From positions 1 to 64,000 of the forward strand of contig NZ_HG726029.1 in the NCBI RefSeq assembly GCF_000499785.1: 64,000 nt of DNA. The letters are read 5' to 3'. Below, piece after piece: positions 25,958-35,256 of this stretch. The DNA is from Bacteroides neonati (GTDB lineage: Bacteria; Bacteroidota; Bacteroidia; Bacteroidales; Bacteroidaceae). Numbering within the stretch: position 1 is the stretch's first letter; each line of letters opens with the position of its first letter. Made by a program: the position numbers and the translations under genes. A model generated the notes under the pieces. That model saw nothing but the letters and a program-made list of their open reading frames with translations. It searched no databases and had not been told where the DNA came from.

Positions 25958-26036
25958 AGTACGTATTCTTTATTACCAAGAGTACGTACTTAACACAGCG
26001 TTAATATACTAGTTATTACTGTGTTAAATACGTACT
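25958..26036. repeat. Inverted repeats with AGTACGTA motif between GH2 and regulator genes
   Basis: AGTACGTACTTAACACAG (25981-25998) pairs with CTGTGTTAAATACGTACT (26019-26036) with one mismatch and a 20-nt spacer. A third half-copy, AGTACGTATT, lies at 25958-25967. The element is 42 bp past the GH2 stop and about 135 bp before the regulator start. It could terminate the ROK-GH2 transcript or bind a regulator. Confidence 0.6.
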
Positions 26037-26077
26037 TTATCAACCAATGATAAGGTCTTCTTGAATCGATAGAGAAA

Positions 26078-28711
26078 TTAATAAACAAATGCGGGAATGA
26101 CAATATCCTGCGCTTGCTGGTTCCAACCCGAAACAGTCAGCCGTAAAGGCTTTTTGCCGGCTACTTCAGGGGAGTACATACACTTCAGCACACGCTTTTG
26201 TCCGGGTAAGAGAGTGATGTAGTTGTCTTCCCAAAAAACAGGGCGCAGCAATTCGCCTTGTTCGCCCTTCAAGGCCAAACGGGTAAAGAAAGCTACTTGT
26301 GGGGAGGAGTTATGGAGCGTAACCTCTAGCTCTTGATTTCCATTTACCATACGAGAAGCAGCCGTTACTTTACATTCGGTTTGCGGCAGATTGGACAGCT
26401 GGTGGAAATTGGCTGCCGACTTCAATGGCGTATGTATCCAGTTAGTCTTTGCCCAGTCATATTCATCCTTTTGCTCCGAGAGACAATAAAGATTGTCAGC
26501 CACACGCCCACCTTGCGCATCGGTTAACTGAAGAAACAACAAAGCATTATCCTTTATATGAGGAAGCTCAAATACCTTAATAGCGCTACCGGGCATGGCT
26601 TTCAGCTCCTTATGCTCCTCTTTAATCGGTTGAGAGTTGAGCCCGTAAAGACTGTATTTAGCCGTTAACAGAAGGGGTTCATCGGTTTCATTGACCAGAT
26701 AAACAGCATTTTCTTTGTAATCATAGATGAGCTGTTGGGGCATATTGGCTTTTTTAACTGCATAATAGGCTGCTGTGGGAACCAAATAATAGTCATAAAG
26801 TTGCCAATAAAATGATGGCCAAGCCGAATTCAACATCCACTGTACAATGCCGGTTGCCTTGGGAGCTTGCACTCGAAAAGCTTCGAACATGGCGCGTGTA
26901 GACTCATAGTTCAATAAGTCGGCCTTCTTCAAATAGTCATCAAGGTCGATTGCCACACCATACTTGGCTTGAATGGTTTGCGTAAGCACATCGAGTGTGT
27001 TCATGGCACTGGTCGAGGCGGTGCAATGATAGTTCCAGACGCTTTGATCGACCGGCCACCGCTTATCGGCAGGAATCATCTTTTCGATAGATTCGCGTAC
27101 AGGCAATTGTGCACCGATGCCCGTCTCGGTATTAAAACCGAAAGCACCTCCGTTGAGCGAATCGATGTACCAATAATTAGGGCCGACATACTCGTAAGGC
27201 CCATTCATCTTCATGCCACTGGGGCCTGTTAATTCACTGACCATCGTTTTAGCAGCCGATACATAAGGGCGGTTGTCTATATCGGGAAGAAAGCTCATAT
27301 ACCTCTTTTCTAACTCGGGACGGGGCAGCATATCGCTACCTACAAACCAAGCAATGATGCTGGGGTGGTTGCGCAACCACAACACCTGATCTTTGAGCGA
27401 ACGAGCGATCAGGCTGATTTGCTTTTCAGATTTAATGCCGCCAAACTCATCACAGGCAGAGCCCAGATAAGGTTCCCACTCCCAATGGCAGCTCCACCCA
27501 ACCAATGCCATCAGACCGTAGCGATCGCAAAGATCGTAGATGTTTTGCGAGTTACCCCAAATATTCTCAAAGCGGATGGAGTTTAAGTTCATATCTTTGA
27601 CATATTGTACCTGAGTTTCATTCGAAGAGGGTGTGTCGCGCAGAAAAAGATCGTCCGTCCATCCGGCACTTTTTACCAGAACCGGCTTACCATTTAACCG
27701 AAAACCTCGATGCCCTTCGGGGGTGAAATAGTCTTCTATTTCGCGAATACCAAATTTCACCGTTGTGCAGTCGGATACGTTCTTATTGGTTTTAAATGCC
27801 AGATCGAGCGAATACATCTCCGGACTACCCAGGTTATTGCACCACCATAAGCGAGGATTGGCAATATGCAAACCTCCTACTTGCTCGGGGGTTATTTTGA
27901 CAATTTTCGTTTCACCGGCTTGCAGCGATACGGGGATAGAGAAAGTGACACCTTCCATAGTTCCCGTCAGCTCGCCATCAACGGCCTCATCCGAGAGGTT
28001 GGCAAGTTGTGTTTCGACGGTCAGCCATGCCTCTTTCAAGGTTTGGGTGTTCACTTTGCTATGCACCGCCGTATGTGCCATAGATACTTGCCCGGTAACA
28101 TGTGCATATACTTCGCGAAAGATACCCATACTCTCATCGGCCGGTCGGGGATTCCAGTCAACAAACCCAATGTTCGGATCGCCCGGCTGGGCACGAAACA
28201 CTTCGACGGCAAGTACGTTTTTCGTCTTTGCATAGGGAGTAATATCGATAGAGAATTGACGGAAAGGACCATAAAGAGAATCTCGCGACAGCACCAAGTG
28301 CCCGTTGAGCCATACATTGGCAGCATAGCTGATGCCATCAAACGTTAGCGACGCATGTTCGTCCTCGCTTAACTCGGCAAGTGTAAACTCTTTACGGAAC
28401 CACCAGGGGCAATCGAACAACGTACGGTCGACCGAGCGGTAGTTCTCGCCTTCGAATAGATCCGTATAGACTCCATTGGTAGTTAAAACACCCATTACGG
28501 TAGTAGGAACTGTAGCTGCATACCAGTCTGTGGTTACCGCCTCATCGGTAGAGAGTACGGCACCGGGCACATTGGCTTGTGCCGATGATTGTACCTTCCA
28601 GCCATCGGATAAAATTATTTTAGTACGCATAGATTTGTCATTAGCATTGCATGCCAGTAAGCAGCCGACAAGCAAGAGCGAAGCAGGCCAATGTAATAAT
28701 CGGTTTTTCAT
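26078..28711 (-). CDS. GH2-family glycosidase lipoprotein (exo-beta-glucosaminidase/mannosidase-like)
   Basis: The ~877-residue protein begins with a lipoprotein signal ending in CLLAC, so it is probably membrane-anchored. It shows GH2 organisation: a sugar-binding jelly roll (CPWWFRKEFTL, GISYAANVWLNGHLV, DWNPRPADESMGIFREV), beta-sandwich domains and a TIM barrel with LRNHPSIIAWFVGSDMLP and GFNTETGIGAQLPVRESIEKM. The GSD-x-x-P acid/base region and the NTETG nucleophile glutamate resemble exo-beta-D-glucosaminidases such as CsxA and related beta-mannosidases. The linkage is not certain. Met at 28711 was chosen because it gives a proper lipoprotein signal. The ROK kinase gene lies 21 bp upstream. 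Confidence 0.85.
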   Translation of the reverse strand: MKNRLLHWPASLLLVGCLLACNANDKSMRTKIILSDGWKVQSSAQANVPGAVLSTDEAVTTDWYAATVPTTVMGVLTTNGVYTDLFEGENYRSVDRTLFDCPWWFRKEFTLAELSEDEHASLTFDGISYAANVWLNGHLVLSRDSLYGPFRQFSIDITPYAKTKNVLAVEVFRAQPGDPNIGFVDWNPRPADESMGIFREVYAHVTGQVSMAHTAVHSKVNTQTLKEAWLTVETQLANLSDEAVDGELTGTMEGVTFSIPVSLQAGETKIVKITPEQVGGLHIANPRLWWCNNLGSPEMYSLDLAFKTNKNVSDCTTVKFGIREIEDYFTPEGHRGFRLNGKPVLVKSAGWTDDLFLRDTPSSNETQVQYVKDMNLNSIRFENIWGNSQNIYDLCDRYGLMALVGWSCHWEWEPYLGSACDEFGGIKSEKQISLIARSLKDQVLWLRNHPSIIAWFVGSDMLPRPELEKRYMSFLPDIDNRPYVSAAKTMVSELTGPSGMKMNGPYEYVGPNYWYIDSLNGGAFGFNTETGIGAQLPVRESIEKMIPADKRWPVDQSVWNYHCTASTSAMNTLDVLTQTIQAKYGVAIDLDDYLKKADLLNYESTRAMFEAFRVQAPKATGIVQWMLNSAWPSFYWQLYDYYLVPTAAYYAVKKANMPQQLIYDYKENAVYLVNETDEPLLLTAKYSLYGLNSQPIKEEHKELKAMPGSAIKVFELPHIKDNALLFLQLTDAQGGRVADNLYCLSEQKDEYDWAKTNWIHTPLKSAANFHQLSNLPQTECKVTAASRMVNGNQELEVTLHNSSPQVAFFTRLALKGEQGELLRPVFWEDNYITLLPGQKRVLKCMYSPEVAGKKPLRLTVSGWNQQAQDIVIPAFVY

Positions 28712-28732
28712 ATCAGTTTGTTTTAAGATCAA

Positions 28733-29560
28733 TTATGGAATCAAAGCAGAAGCTCCCAACATGCTGATATCAGCTTTCTGCGTAATCCGTATTTGCAGAT
28801 TTTTCAACGTTTCGGCATACGGGAAATCGGACATAGAAGCATACATAGCTGCTTCGTAATAAGAGAAAGCAGCAGAAATTCCACCACCGATCACAATCAT
28901 TTCGGGGTCGTAGGTAAACAAGGTGGCTTTTATGAGCTCCCCTAAATGGCGACCGAACATCTTCCAGATAGCCAACGCCTCGGCATCTCCATGAGCAGCT
29001 TTCAGAGCAGCTTCTTTACCTGTTAGGCCGTAGTATTTGGTAAAAAACTCACTGCTGCAATAGTGTTCGAAATCGGCATCTTGATAGGGCAATGACCCAA
29101 TTTCGCCTGCGCCTGTATTTCGTCCGTTATACAATTGGCCATCAATGATAATGCCTGCTCCTACTCCCGTACCTAGAGTAAGTCCTACTAAATTTTGAAA
29201 CGAAGTTCCTTCTCCAAAGAGTTTTTCGCCCAGAGCAAAGCAGTTGGCATCATTATTCACCGATACACGAACGGAGTGCTTTTGTTCCAGAATTTCTTTC
29301 AGATGCACCTCTTTCCATGAGGGAATGTTGGTTGCATTGTATACAATACCTCGTTTCGAATCGACTACCGAGGGCACACCGATTCCTATTCCATCGACCT
29401 CCGGTGTCATCATGCTATCAATCAATGTGCCCAATTGCAGCATCACCTCATTGTAACTATCTTTTGCCGGATAAGCAATGGCTCGTCGAGCTACTATGAC
29501 TCCGTCTACGACCTGTCCGATACGGATATTCGTACCTCCTAAATCAATTGCAAGTTTCAT
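28733..29560 (-). CDS. ROK-family sugar kinase
   Basis: The 275-residue protein has the ROK ATP-binding start AIDLGGTNIRIGQV, the NDANCFALGEK catalytic-Asp segment and TLGTGVGAGIIIDGQLYNG. It would phosphorylate a hexose or amino sugar released by the neighbouring GH2 enzyme. Unlike classical ROK kinases it lacks the CxCGxxGCxE zinc motif after GAGEIG; only YCSS is found there, and the protein is about 30 residues short. Similar zinc-less ROK proteins exist in Bacteroidetes, so it may still be active. It is first in the minus-strand locus. Confidence 0.85.
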   Translation of the reverse strand: MKLAIDLGGTNIRIGQVVDGVIVARRAIAYPAKDSYNEVMLQLGTLIDSMMTPEVDGIGIGVPSVVDSKRGIVYNATNIPSWKEVHLKEILEQKHSVRVSVNNDANCFALGEKLFGEGTSFQNLVGLTLGTGVGAGIIIDGQLYNGRNTGAGEIGSLPYQDADFEHYCSSEFFTKYYGLTGKEAALKAAHGDAEALAIWKMFGRHLGELIKATLFTYDPEMIVIGGGISAAFSYYEAAMYASMSDFPYAETLKNLQIRITQKADISMLGASALIP

Positions 29561-29589
29561 TTCATTATTATTAATAAGTTAACAGTCAG

Positions 29590-29597
29590 CAAAATTA
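29590..29597 (-). promoter_or_regulatory. Possible -7 element for the ROK-GH2 operon
   Basis: The minus strand reads TAATTTTG, 30 bp upstream of the ROK ATG. No matching -33 TTTG is evident. Confidence 0.35.
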
Positions 29598-29707
29598 ACG
29601 ATCTTGCCACTCTCCTTTTTATTCTTTTACGCATGATATTCGTCTGTTTACGCAAAAATAGCGCTGCACCTCTCCCAGTATCTCTTGGGCAATTTCCCTA
29701 TACTCTC

Positions 29708-29739
29708 TTTGCTATATCCGAACCCTTTTCGTACTTTTG
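29708..29739 (+). promoter_or_regulatory. Promoter of the first aryl-polyene operon
   Basis: TTTG (29708-29711), 20 bp, then TACTTTTG (29732-29739) gives a full-consensus Bacteroidetes promoter. The first cluster gene starts at ATG 29774. The frame in front of that ATG is open from 29633 but runs through the promoter, which supports the downstream start. Confidence 0.8.
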
Positions 29740-29773
29740 CTGCGCGAATTATTCAATTACAAGCCATTTATCT

Positions 29774-30160
29774 ATGCTCATCGAACATTTTTATAGCATC
29801 ACTCACCAACAAGTCATCGCAGAGAATGCTTGGTCGGTTACCCTCAAGCTCAATCCGAAGCATGCGCTTTACAAAGGACATTTCCCGGAACATCCCGTTG
29901 TGCCGGGAGTTTGCATGCTTCAATTTATTAAAGAGTGTGTCGAAAAATACAGAGAGCAATCTTTACAATATGCTAAAATTGTATCTTGTAAATTCCTGTC
30001 GGCATTGAATCCTGTAGATGCTCCGACATTGGTCTTGGAGCTACTTCTCAAGCAAAGTGAGGATGGGAAGCTACAACTACTGGTAGAGGGCAAAACCGGA
30101 GGAGAAGCGGAAGAGGGCATCGCTTTCATCAAACTAAAAGCACAACTGATCGAACAATAG
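29774..30160 (+). CDS. Hotdog-fold 3-hydroxyacyl-ACP dehydratase (ApeI/FabA-like)
   Basis: The 128-residue protein has the hotdog dehydratase signature YKGHFPEHPVVPGVCMLQFIKE, with the catalytic His in GHFP. In aryl-polyene pathways this class removes water after each ketoreduction to make the conjugated double bonds; two such proteins occur here (also 48025-48468). Met at 29774 was taken because the earlier frame overlaps the promoter. It is the first gene of a tightly packed operon, with the glycosyltransferase starting 4 bp later. Confidence 0.8.
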   Translation: MLIEHFYSITHQQVIAENAWSVTLKLNPKHALYKGHFPEHPVVPGVCMLQFIKECVEKYREQSLQYAKIVSCKFLSALNPVDAPTLVLELLLKQSEDGKLQLLVEGKTGGEAEEGIAFIKLKAQLIEQ

Positions 30161-30163
30161 GAT

Positions 30164-31357
30164 ATGGAAAATAACTCCACTGCTTTTTGGCACAATAAAC
30201 TGAAACAGTTGCAGGCCATCGTCATCATTCCTACCTATAATAATGCGAAGACGCTGGAAGATGTTATCCGGTCGGTACGCTTTTACACCGAAAATATTCT
30301 CGTAGTGAACGATGGCTCTACAGACGAAACAGCATCTATTTTATCCCGGGAGGCCATCGGATTATACACCATCACTCACCCGACCAACCAAGGAAAGGGT
30401 ACTGCACTGAAGCATGGTTTGTGCAAAGCCAAAGCATTAGGTTTTCGTTATGCCATAACCATCGACTCCGACGGGCAGCATTTTGCCTCGGACATACCCG
30501 CTTTTATCGAAGCCATAGAGCAAGCCCCCGACACATTACTCATTGGAGCGCGAAATCTGTCTTCAGACAATATGCCGGGCAAGAACACGTTTGCCAATAA
30601 GTTTTCTAACTTCTGGTTTACCCTCGAAACAGGGGTAAAGTTACAAGATACACAGTCTGGATTCCGTCTGTATCCGTTGCAAAAGCTCAACGTAGATGCG
30701 TGGTACTATACAGCCAAATACGAATTTGAGCTCGAAGCCATTGTGTTTGCTTCCTGGAAAGGAATAAAAGTAACAAATACCCCCATACATGTGTATTACC
30801 CGCCGCAAGAGGAGCGAGTGTCGCACTTCCGGCCTTTTCAAGACTTCACACGCATCAGCATACTAAATACGATATTGGTGCTCATCACCTTTCTCTGGAT
30901 TTATCCGCGTAACTTTCTACGAAAGCTCACTTGGACCAATGGCAAGCGTTTTTTTGCGGAACACATTACCCAATCCAAGGAGTCGAACCTGAAAATAACA
31001 CTGGCCATCATGCTCGGAATCTTTATGGGCATCGCTCCTGTATGGGGCTACCAGATGTTGATCACCCTCTTTCTTGCCTATGTTTTCAAACTAAACAAGG
31101 TAATAGCGATTGTAGCGGCCAATATCAGCCTGCCACCTATCATCCCGTTTCTACTATACGCCAGCTACTACACGGGATGCAAGGTAACGGGAGTATCTAC
31201 CGATTTAAATTTCAGTGATCTATCACTTGAAAATGTAACGTCGGTTATCGAACAGTATTTAATAGGAAGCATTATCTTTGCAGGCATTAGCAGCCTTTTG
31301 GCAGGGGCAATTGTCTTTTCCCTGCTTTCTGTTTGCAGAAGACATCAAACAACATGA
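30164..31357 (+). CDS. Family 2 glycosyltransferase with C-terminal DUF2062 membrane domain
   Basis: Residues 15-240 form a GT-A glycosyltransferase of the dolichyl-phosphate-mannose-synthase-like class: VIIPTYNNAKTLEDVI, LVVNDGSTDET, NQGKGTALKHG, TIDSDGQH (metal site), and DTQSGFRLYP. After a hydrophobic hinge, residues ~270-395 form a DUF2062 domain with several membrane helices (MLGIFMGIAPVWGYQMLITLFLAYVF, in part). Such proteins occur in aryl-polyene clusters and may add a sugar to the lipid anchor. The stop overlaps the next start by 4 bp. Confidence 0.88.
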   Translation: MENNSTAFWHNKLKQLQAIVIIPTYNNAKTLEDVIRSVRFYTENILVVNDGSTDETASILSREAIGLYTITHPTNQGKGTALKHGLCKAKALGFRYAITIDSDGQHFASDIPAFIEAIEQAPDTLLIGARNLSSDNMPGKNTFANKFSNFWFTLETGVKLQDTQSGFRLYPLQKLNVDAWYYTAKYEFELEAIVFASWKGIKVTNTPIHVYYPPQEERVSHFRPFQDFTRISILNTILVLITFLWIYPRNFLRKLTWTNGKRFFAEHITQSKESNLKITLAIMLGIFMGIAPVWGYQMLITLFLAYVFKLNKVIAIVAANISLPPIIPFLLYASYYTGCKVTGVSTDLNFSDLSLENVTSVIEQYLIGSIIFAGISSLLAGAIVFSLLSVCRRHQTT

Positions 31358-34300
31358 CGAAATTCTTTATCGATTTATACAATTACTTTGAAAGACATAA
31401 GGTTCTTCTCTATGCATCCCTCCTCCTTTCACTCCTTTTCTTAGGAGTGATGGCCAGTCGGGTGAAGTTCGAAGAAAACGTAACCCGCTTCTTCCCCGAC
31501 ACCAAGGATGCCGTATATGCCAACCAGGTGTTCGATAACCTGAAGATCAAGGACAAGATCATTGTGATGCTGACCAGGACCGACAGCACCGCTACGACCG
31601 ATCGTTCTATCGAGGCTTCGGAAGAGTTGACACAACGACTAAGCGAACAATCGGGTGATACGCTCATCAAACATATTTTTACACAAGTAGACGAGAACCT
31701 GATTGGTGGAGCAACCGATTTTGTATACACGCACCTGCCACTCTTTCTTACTGCTGATGACTATGCCCGCTTTGATACGTTGCTTACCACAGAAGGCATA
31801 GAGGCAACCATGCAGCGTAACTATACCACCTTGCTTTCGCCTGCGGGCATGGCACTGAAGGGATTTATACTTAAGGACCCGTTGGGTATAGGTAGCCGGG
31901 CATTATCCTATTTGCAAGAGTTTCAGGTAGAGGCGAATTATACCATCGATAACGGATATATTTTCTCGAAAGACGGCTCAACGCAGCTCCTGTTTCTCAC
32001 CCCCTTGTTCGCCACCGGAAGCACGGGCAAGAACGAGAAACTGATCGAAACCATAGAGAGTGAATTAGCACGCCTATCGACCCGATATCCCGATTTGCGT
32101 ATGACGTATTTCGGCGGTCCGTCGGTAAGTGTATACAATGCCCGGCAGATCAAGCAAGACACCTTGCTCACCTCCGGCGTTGCCTTGCTGATTATTATCG
32201 TATTTATTTCGCTCGTGTTTAAGCGCAAGCGCTCCATTCCGCTTATCGTTACTCCGGTGCTGTTCGGGGGCTTGTTCGCGCTCTGCTTCATTTACTTTAT
32301 CAAGGGAGAGATTTCGGCTATTGCCGTGGGGGCAGGTTCGGCGGTGATGGGAATTGCGTTGAGCTATTCCATTCATATTCTGGCGCACCAGAACCACGTT
32401 TCTTCGGTGCAGCAATTACTCAAAGAGCTTACCTACCCGCTCACGGTGGGAAGTTTCACTACCATCGGAGCCTTCTTCGGGCTTACGTTTACAAGTTCGG
32501 ACCTGCTGCGCGACTTCGGTCTCTTTGCTTCATTGGCACTGATCGGTACAACCTTGTTCTGCCTCATTTTCCTGCCTCATTTCCTCAAAGGGCAGGCGGA
32601 TGTAAAACAAGGCGTAGTCTTGCGCCTCATCGAACGGATGAATGCCTATCCTTTCGAGAAGAATCGCTGGTTAGTGGGGGGACTGCTCGCAGCAACACTT
32701 ATCGGCTTATTCACTGCCAACAGGGTGCGGTTCAACGACAATATGATGGACCTCAACTACGAACCCGAACACTTGCGCCAAGCCGAGCAACAACTCACCC
32801 AACTGTTTGACAAGAAGGAGAAGACCGTACTTTTTGTTAGTGTAGGCGAGGATATGAACACCGCCATCGAGCACTACGCAGAGACGAACGGACGGCTCAC
32901 TGCCTTGCAGTCGCAGGGATTGATTAAGGGGTATGCCAGCGCCCAGCGCTTCCTCATCCCCGTACAAGAGCAGCGCGAACGGCTGCAACGGTGGAAGAGC
33001 TTTTGGACGGTCGAACGGCAAGCCTTCGTGCAACAACAAGTAGAGACGGCTGCCCGCAGAAATGGTTTCCGCGAAGGTAGTTTCGACGGATTCTTCGGAT
33101 GGCTGCAAACGCCCTTCGAGGTCTACGCTTACCGGGAGGACGTGGCCAACAGCCTGCTCAGCGAATGGCAGGAATCGGCCGACTCGCTCACCATGCTCAT
33201 TACACAGGTACGCATGAACGAGGCCGACAAGCAGGCCGTTTACCGCGCATTCGAGGGTACGCCCCACACGGTCATATTCGACCGGGGATTCTTTGCCAAC
33301 AAATGGGTGTCGGCTATCAACGACGACTTCTACCTGATTCTGTATCTCTCGTCGATACTCATTTTCCTCGCGCTGCTGGTGTCGTACGGACGCATCGAAC
33401 TCACCTTGATGAGTTTCCTGCCGATGGCGGTTAGCTGGATCATCATACTGGGGCTGATGGGGTTGCTCGGGATTGAGTTTAATATCATCAACATCATCCT
33501 CTCTACGTTCATCTTTGGTATTGGCGACGACTTCAGTATCTTCATCATGGACGGGTTGCAGAGCCGATACCGCACGGGCCGACAGGTGCTCAACTCGCAC
33601 AAGACCGCCATTTTCTTCTCCGCGTTCACCACCATCGTGGGGATGGGTGTACTCATCTTTGCCCAACACCCTGCTTTGCGGTCGGTAGCGTTGATTTCTA
33701 TTTTAGGTATTATCGTGGTGGTGCTGGTGTCGTACACCCTGCAACCGATTCTCTTCCGCTGGCTCATTGCCGCACCTGCCGAGAAGGGGTTGCCTCCGTA
33801 CACATTTATGGGGCTGCTCCGAACGGGGGTGCTGTTTCTGCTCTTCTTTCTCGGCTGCATCGGTTTGCGCATATTGATGGCAGTGATGTGGTTTATACCT
33901 ATATATATAGGTAAGAAGAAAGCCTTCCTTTGCCGGTTGATACAGCTTACGTGCCGGGCGATTCTGCGGCTGGCATTCTTCGTGCGCAAGGAGCAGGTCA
34001 ATATCGGGCGCGATACGTTTGCCCGTCCGGCGATGATTGTGGCCAACCATCAGTCGTTTATTGATATTTTGGTTTTGCTATCGCTCGCTCCCAAAATAGT
34101 AATGGTTACGAACCACTGGGTATGGAACTCGCCATTTTTCGGGGCGGTGATACGGTATGCCGACTTCTACTTCGTGGGCGACGGATACGAGCACTATGCC
34201 GAGCGGATGCGTGCCAAGGTGCGCGAGGGGTATTCGATTGCCGTTTTTCCCGAGGGCACACGTACGTACAGCGGCGCAATGAAGCGGTTTCACAAAGGGG

Positions 34301-35244
34301 CGTTTTATCTGGCGGAGACGTTGCAGCTCGACATTCTTCCGGTGGTGCTCTACGGCAACGGACAGATCATAGCCAAGGCACAACCGTTCAACATCCGCCG
34401 CGGGGTTATCCGTACCGAAGCCTTGCCACGGATTGCGCCGACCGATACAAGCTTCGGCAGCACCTATCAGGAGCGTACCAAACGCATTTCGGCAGAGATG
34501 CGACGGGTTTATGCGCGGGTATGTACGGAGATGAACGCACCGGACAATCCGGCATTTTACGAAGCGTTGGTGCAGAACTACATATACAAAGGCCCGGTCG
34601 AAGAGTGGTACATCCGCATCAAAGTAGCGATGGAGAAGAATTACGCTCTTTTCGACCGACTCGTGCCGCAGAAGGGGCGGATAACCGATATAGGTTGCGG
34701 CTACGGCCCGCTTTGCTATATGCTGGCGATGCTCTCGCCCGAACGCGAACTGCTGGGCATTGATTATGACGAGGATAAAATAGATGTAGCCAAGCAGGGT
34801 TGGTTGCGGAAGAGTTTGACACAGCCCTTCGCCAACCGCATCTCCTTTCTACATGCCGATGCACTCGCTTGCGAGCTGCCCGAGAGTGATCTCTTTATCC
34901 TGAACGATATGCTCCACTACCTCGGCCGGGACGACCAGCGCAAACTCTTGCTGCGTTGCGCCTCGCGCCTACGTACGGGAGGAAAGATACTCGTACGCGA
35001 CGGAAATACCGCCCGCAAAGGCAGACACCGGTTGACGAGACTGACCGAATTCTTCTCCACGCGCATCTTGCGGTTCAACCGGACGAGTACTTCGCTCTGC
35101 TTCATCTCGGAAGAGGAGATGCGCGCCATCGCCCGCCAGTGCGGCATGAACGTAGAGGCGATGGACAACGATGCCTACACCTCGAACACCATCTACGTGT
35201 TTACCCCGGAAGAGATACCGGATAAACCTATACAAACCTGTTAA
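31354..35244 (+). CDS. Three-domain fusion: MMPL/RND-type exporter, LPLAT acyltransferase, SAM methyltransferase
   Basis: The ~1296-residue protein joins three activities. Residues 1 to ~840 are an MMPL-type lipid exporter with two membrane bundles and two extracytoplasmic domains (N-terminal helix LYASLLLSLLFLGVMA; SILIFLALLVSYGRIELTLM region; GIGDDFSIFIMDG with paired acidic residues). Residues ~860-1070 are a PlsC-like acyltransferase with ANHQSFID (HX4D, His899) and FPEGTRTYSG. Residues ~1085-1296 are a class I methyltransferase (TDIGCGYGPLCYMLA, LGIDYDED). It probably acylates, methylates and moves the polyene lipid. The 31354 start (ATGA overlap with the upstream gene) was preferred to 31333. 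Unbroken frame argues for a true fusion. Confidence 0.88.
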   Translation: MTKFFIDLYNYFERHKVLLYASLLLSLLFLGVMASRVKFEENVTRFFPDTKDAVYANQVFDNLKIKDKIIVMLTRTDSTATTDRSIEASEELTQRLSEQSGDTLIKHIFTQVDENLIGGATDFVYTHLPLFLTADDYARFDTLLTTEGIEATMQRNYTTLLSPAGMALKGFILKDPLGIGSRALSYLQEFQVEANYTIDNGYIFSKDGSTQLLFLTPLFATGSTGKNEKLIETIESELARLSTRYPDLRMTYFGGPSVSVYNARQIKQDTLLTSGVALLIIIVFISLVFKRKRSIPLIVTPVLFGGLFALCFIYFIKGEISAIAVGAGSAVMGIALSYSIHILAHQNHVSSVQQLLKELTYPLTVGSFTTIGAFFGLTFTSSDLLRDFGLFASLALIGTTLFCLIFLPHFLKGQADVKQGVVLRLIERMNAYPFEKNRWLVGGLLAATLIGLFTANRVRFNDNMMDLNYEPEHLRQAEQQLTQLFDKKEKTVLFVSVGEDMNTAIEHYAETNGRLTALQSQGLIKGYASAQRFLIPVQEQRERLQRWKSFWTVERQAFVQQQVETAARRNGFREGSFDGFFGWLQTPFEVYAYREDVANSLLSEWQESADSLTMLITQVRMNEADKQAVYRAFEGTPHTVIFDRGFFANKWVSAINDDFYLILYLSSILIFLALLVSYGRIELTLMSFLPMAVSWIIILGLMGLLGIEFNIINIILSTFIFGIGDDFSIFIMDGLQSRYRTGRQVLNSHKTAIFFSAFTTIVGMGVLIFAQHPALRSVALISILGIIVVVLVSYTLQPILFRWLIAAPAEKGLPPYTFMGLLRTGVLFLLFFLGCIGLRILMAVMWFIPIYIGKKKAFLCRLIQLTCRAILRLAFFVRKEQVNIGRDTFARPAMIVANHQSFIDILVLLSLAPKIVMVTNHWVWNSPFFGAVIRYADFYFVGDGYEHYAERMRAKVREGYSIAVFPEGTRTYSGAMKRFHKGAFYLAETLQLDILPVVLYGNGQIIAKAQPFNIRRGVIRTEALPRIAPTDTSFGSTYQERTKRISAEMRRVYARVCTEMNAPDNPAFYEALVQNYIYKGPVEEWYIRIKVAMEKNYALFDRLVPQKGRITDIGCGYGPLCYMLAMLSPERELLGIDYDEDKIDVAKQGWLRKSLTQPFANRISFLHADALACELPESDLFILNDMLHYLGRDDQRKLLLRCASRLRTGGKILVRDGNTARKGRHRLTRLTEFFSTRILRFNRTSTSLCFISEEEMRAIARQCGMNVEAMDNDAYTSNTIYVFTPEEIPDKPIQTC

Positions 35245-35256
35245 TAACCGATACAC

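Noticed and set aside
18614..29560. A recombinase gene linked to the SusC switch
   Set aside because: All genes in this locus and its flanks were assigned to other families; none shows tyrosine or serine recombinase motifs, so the enzyme must be encoded elsewhere.
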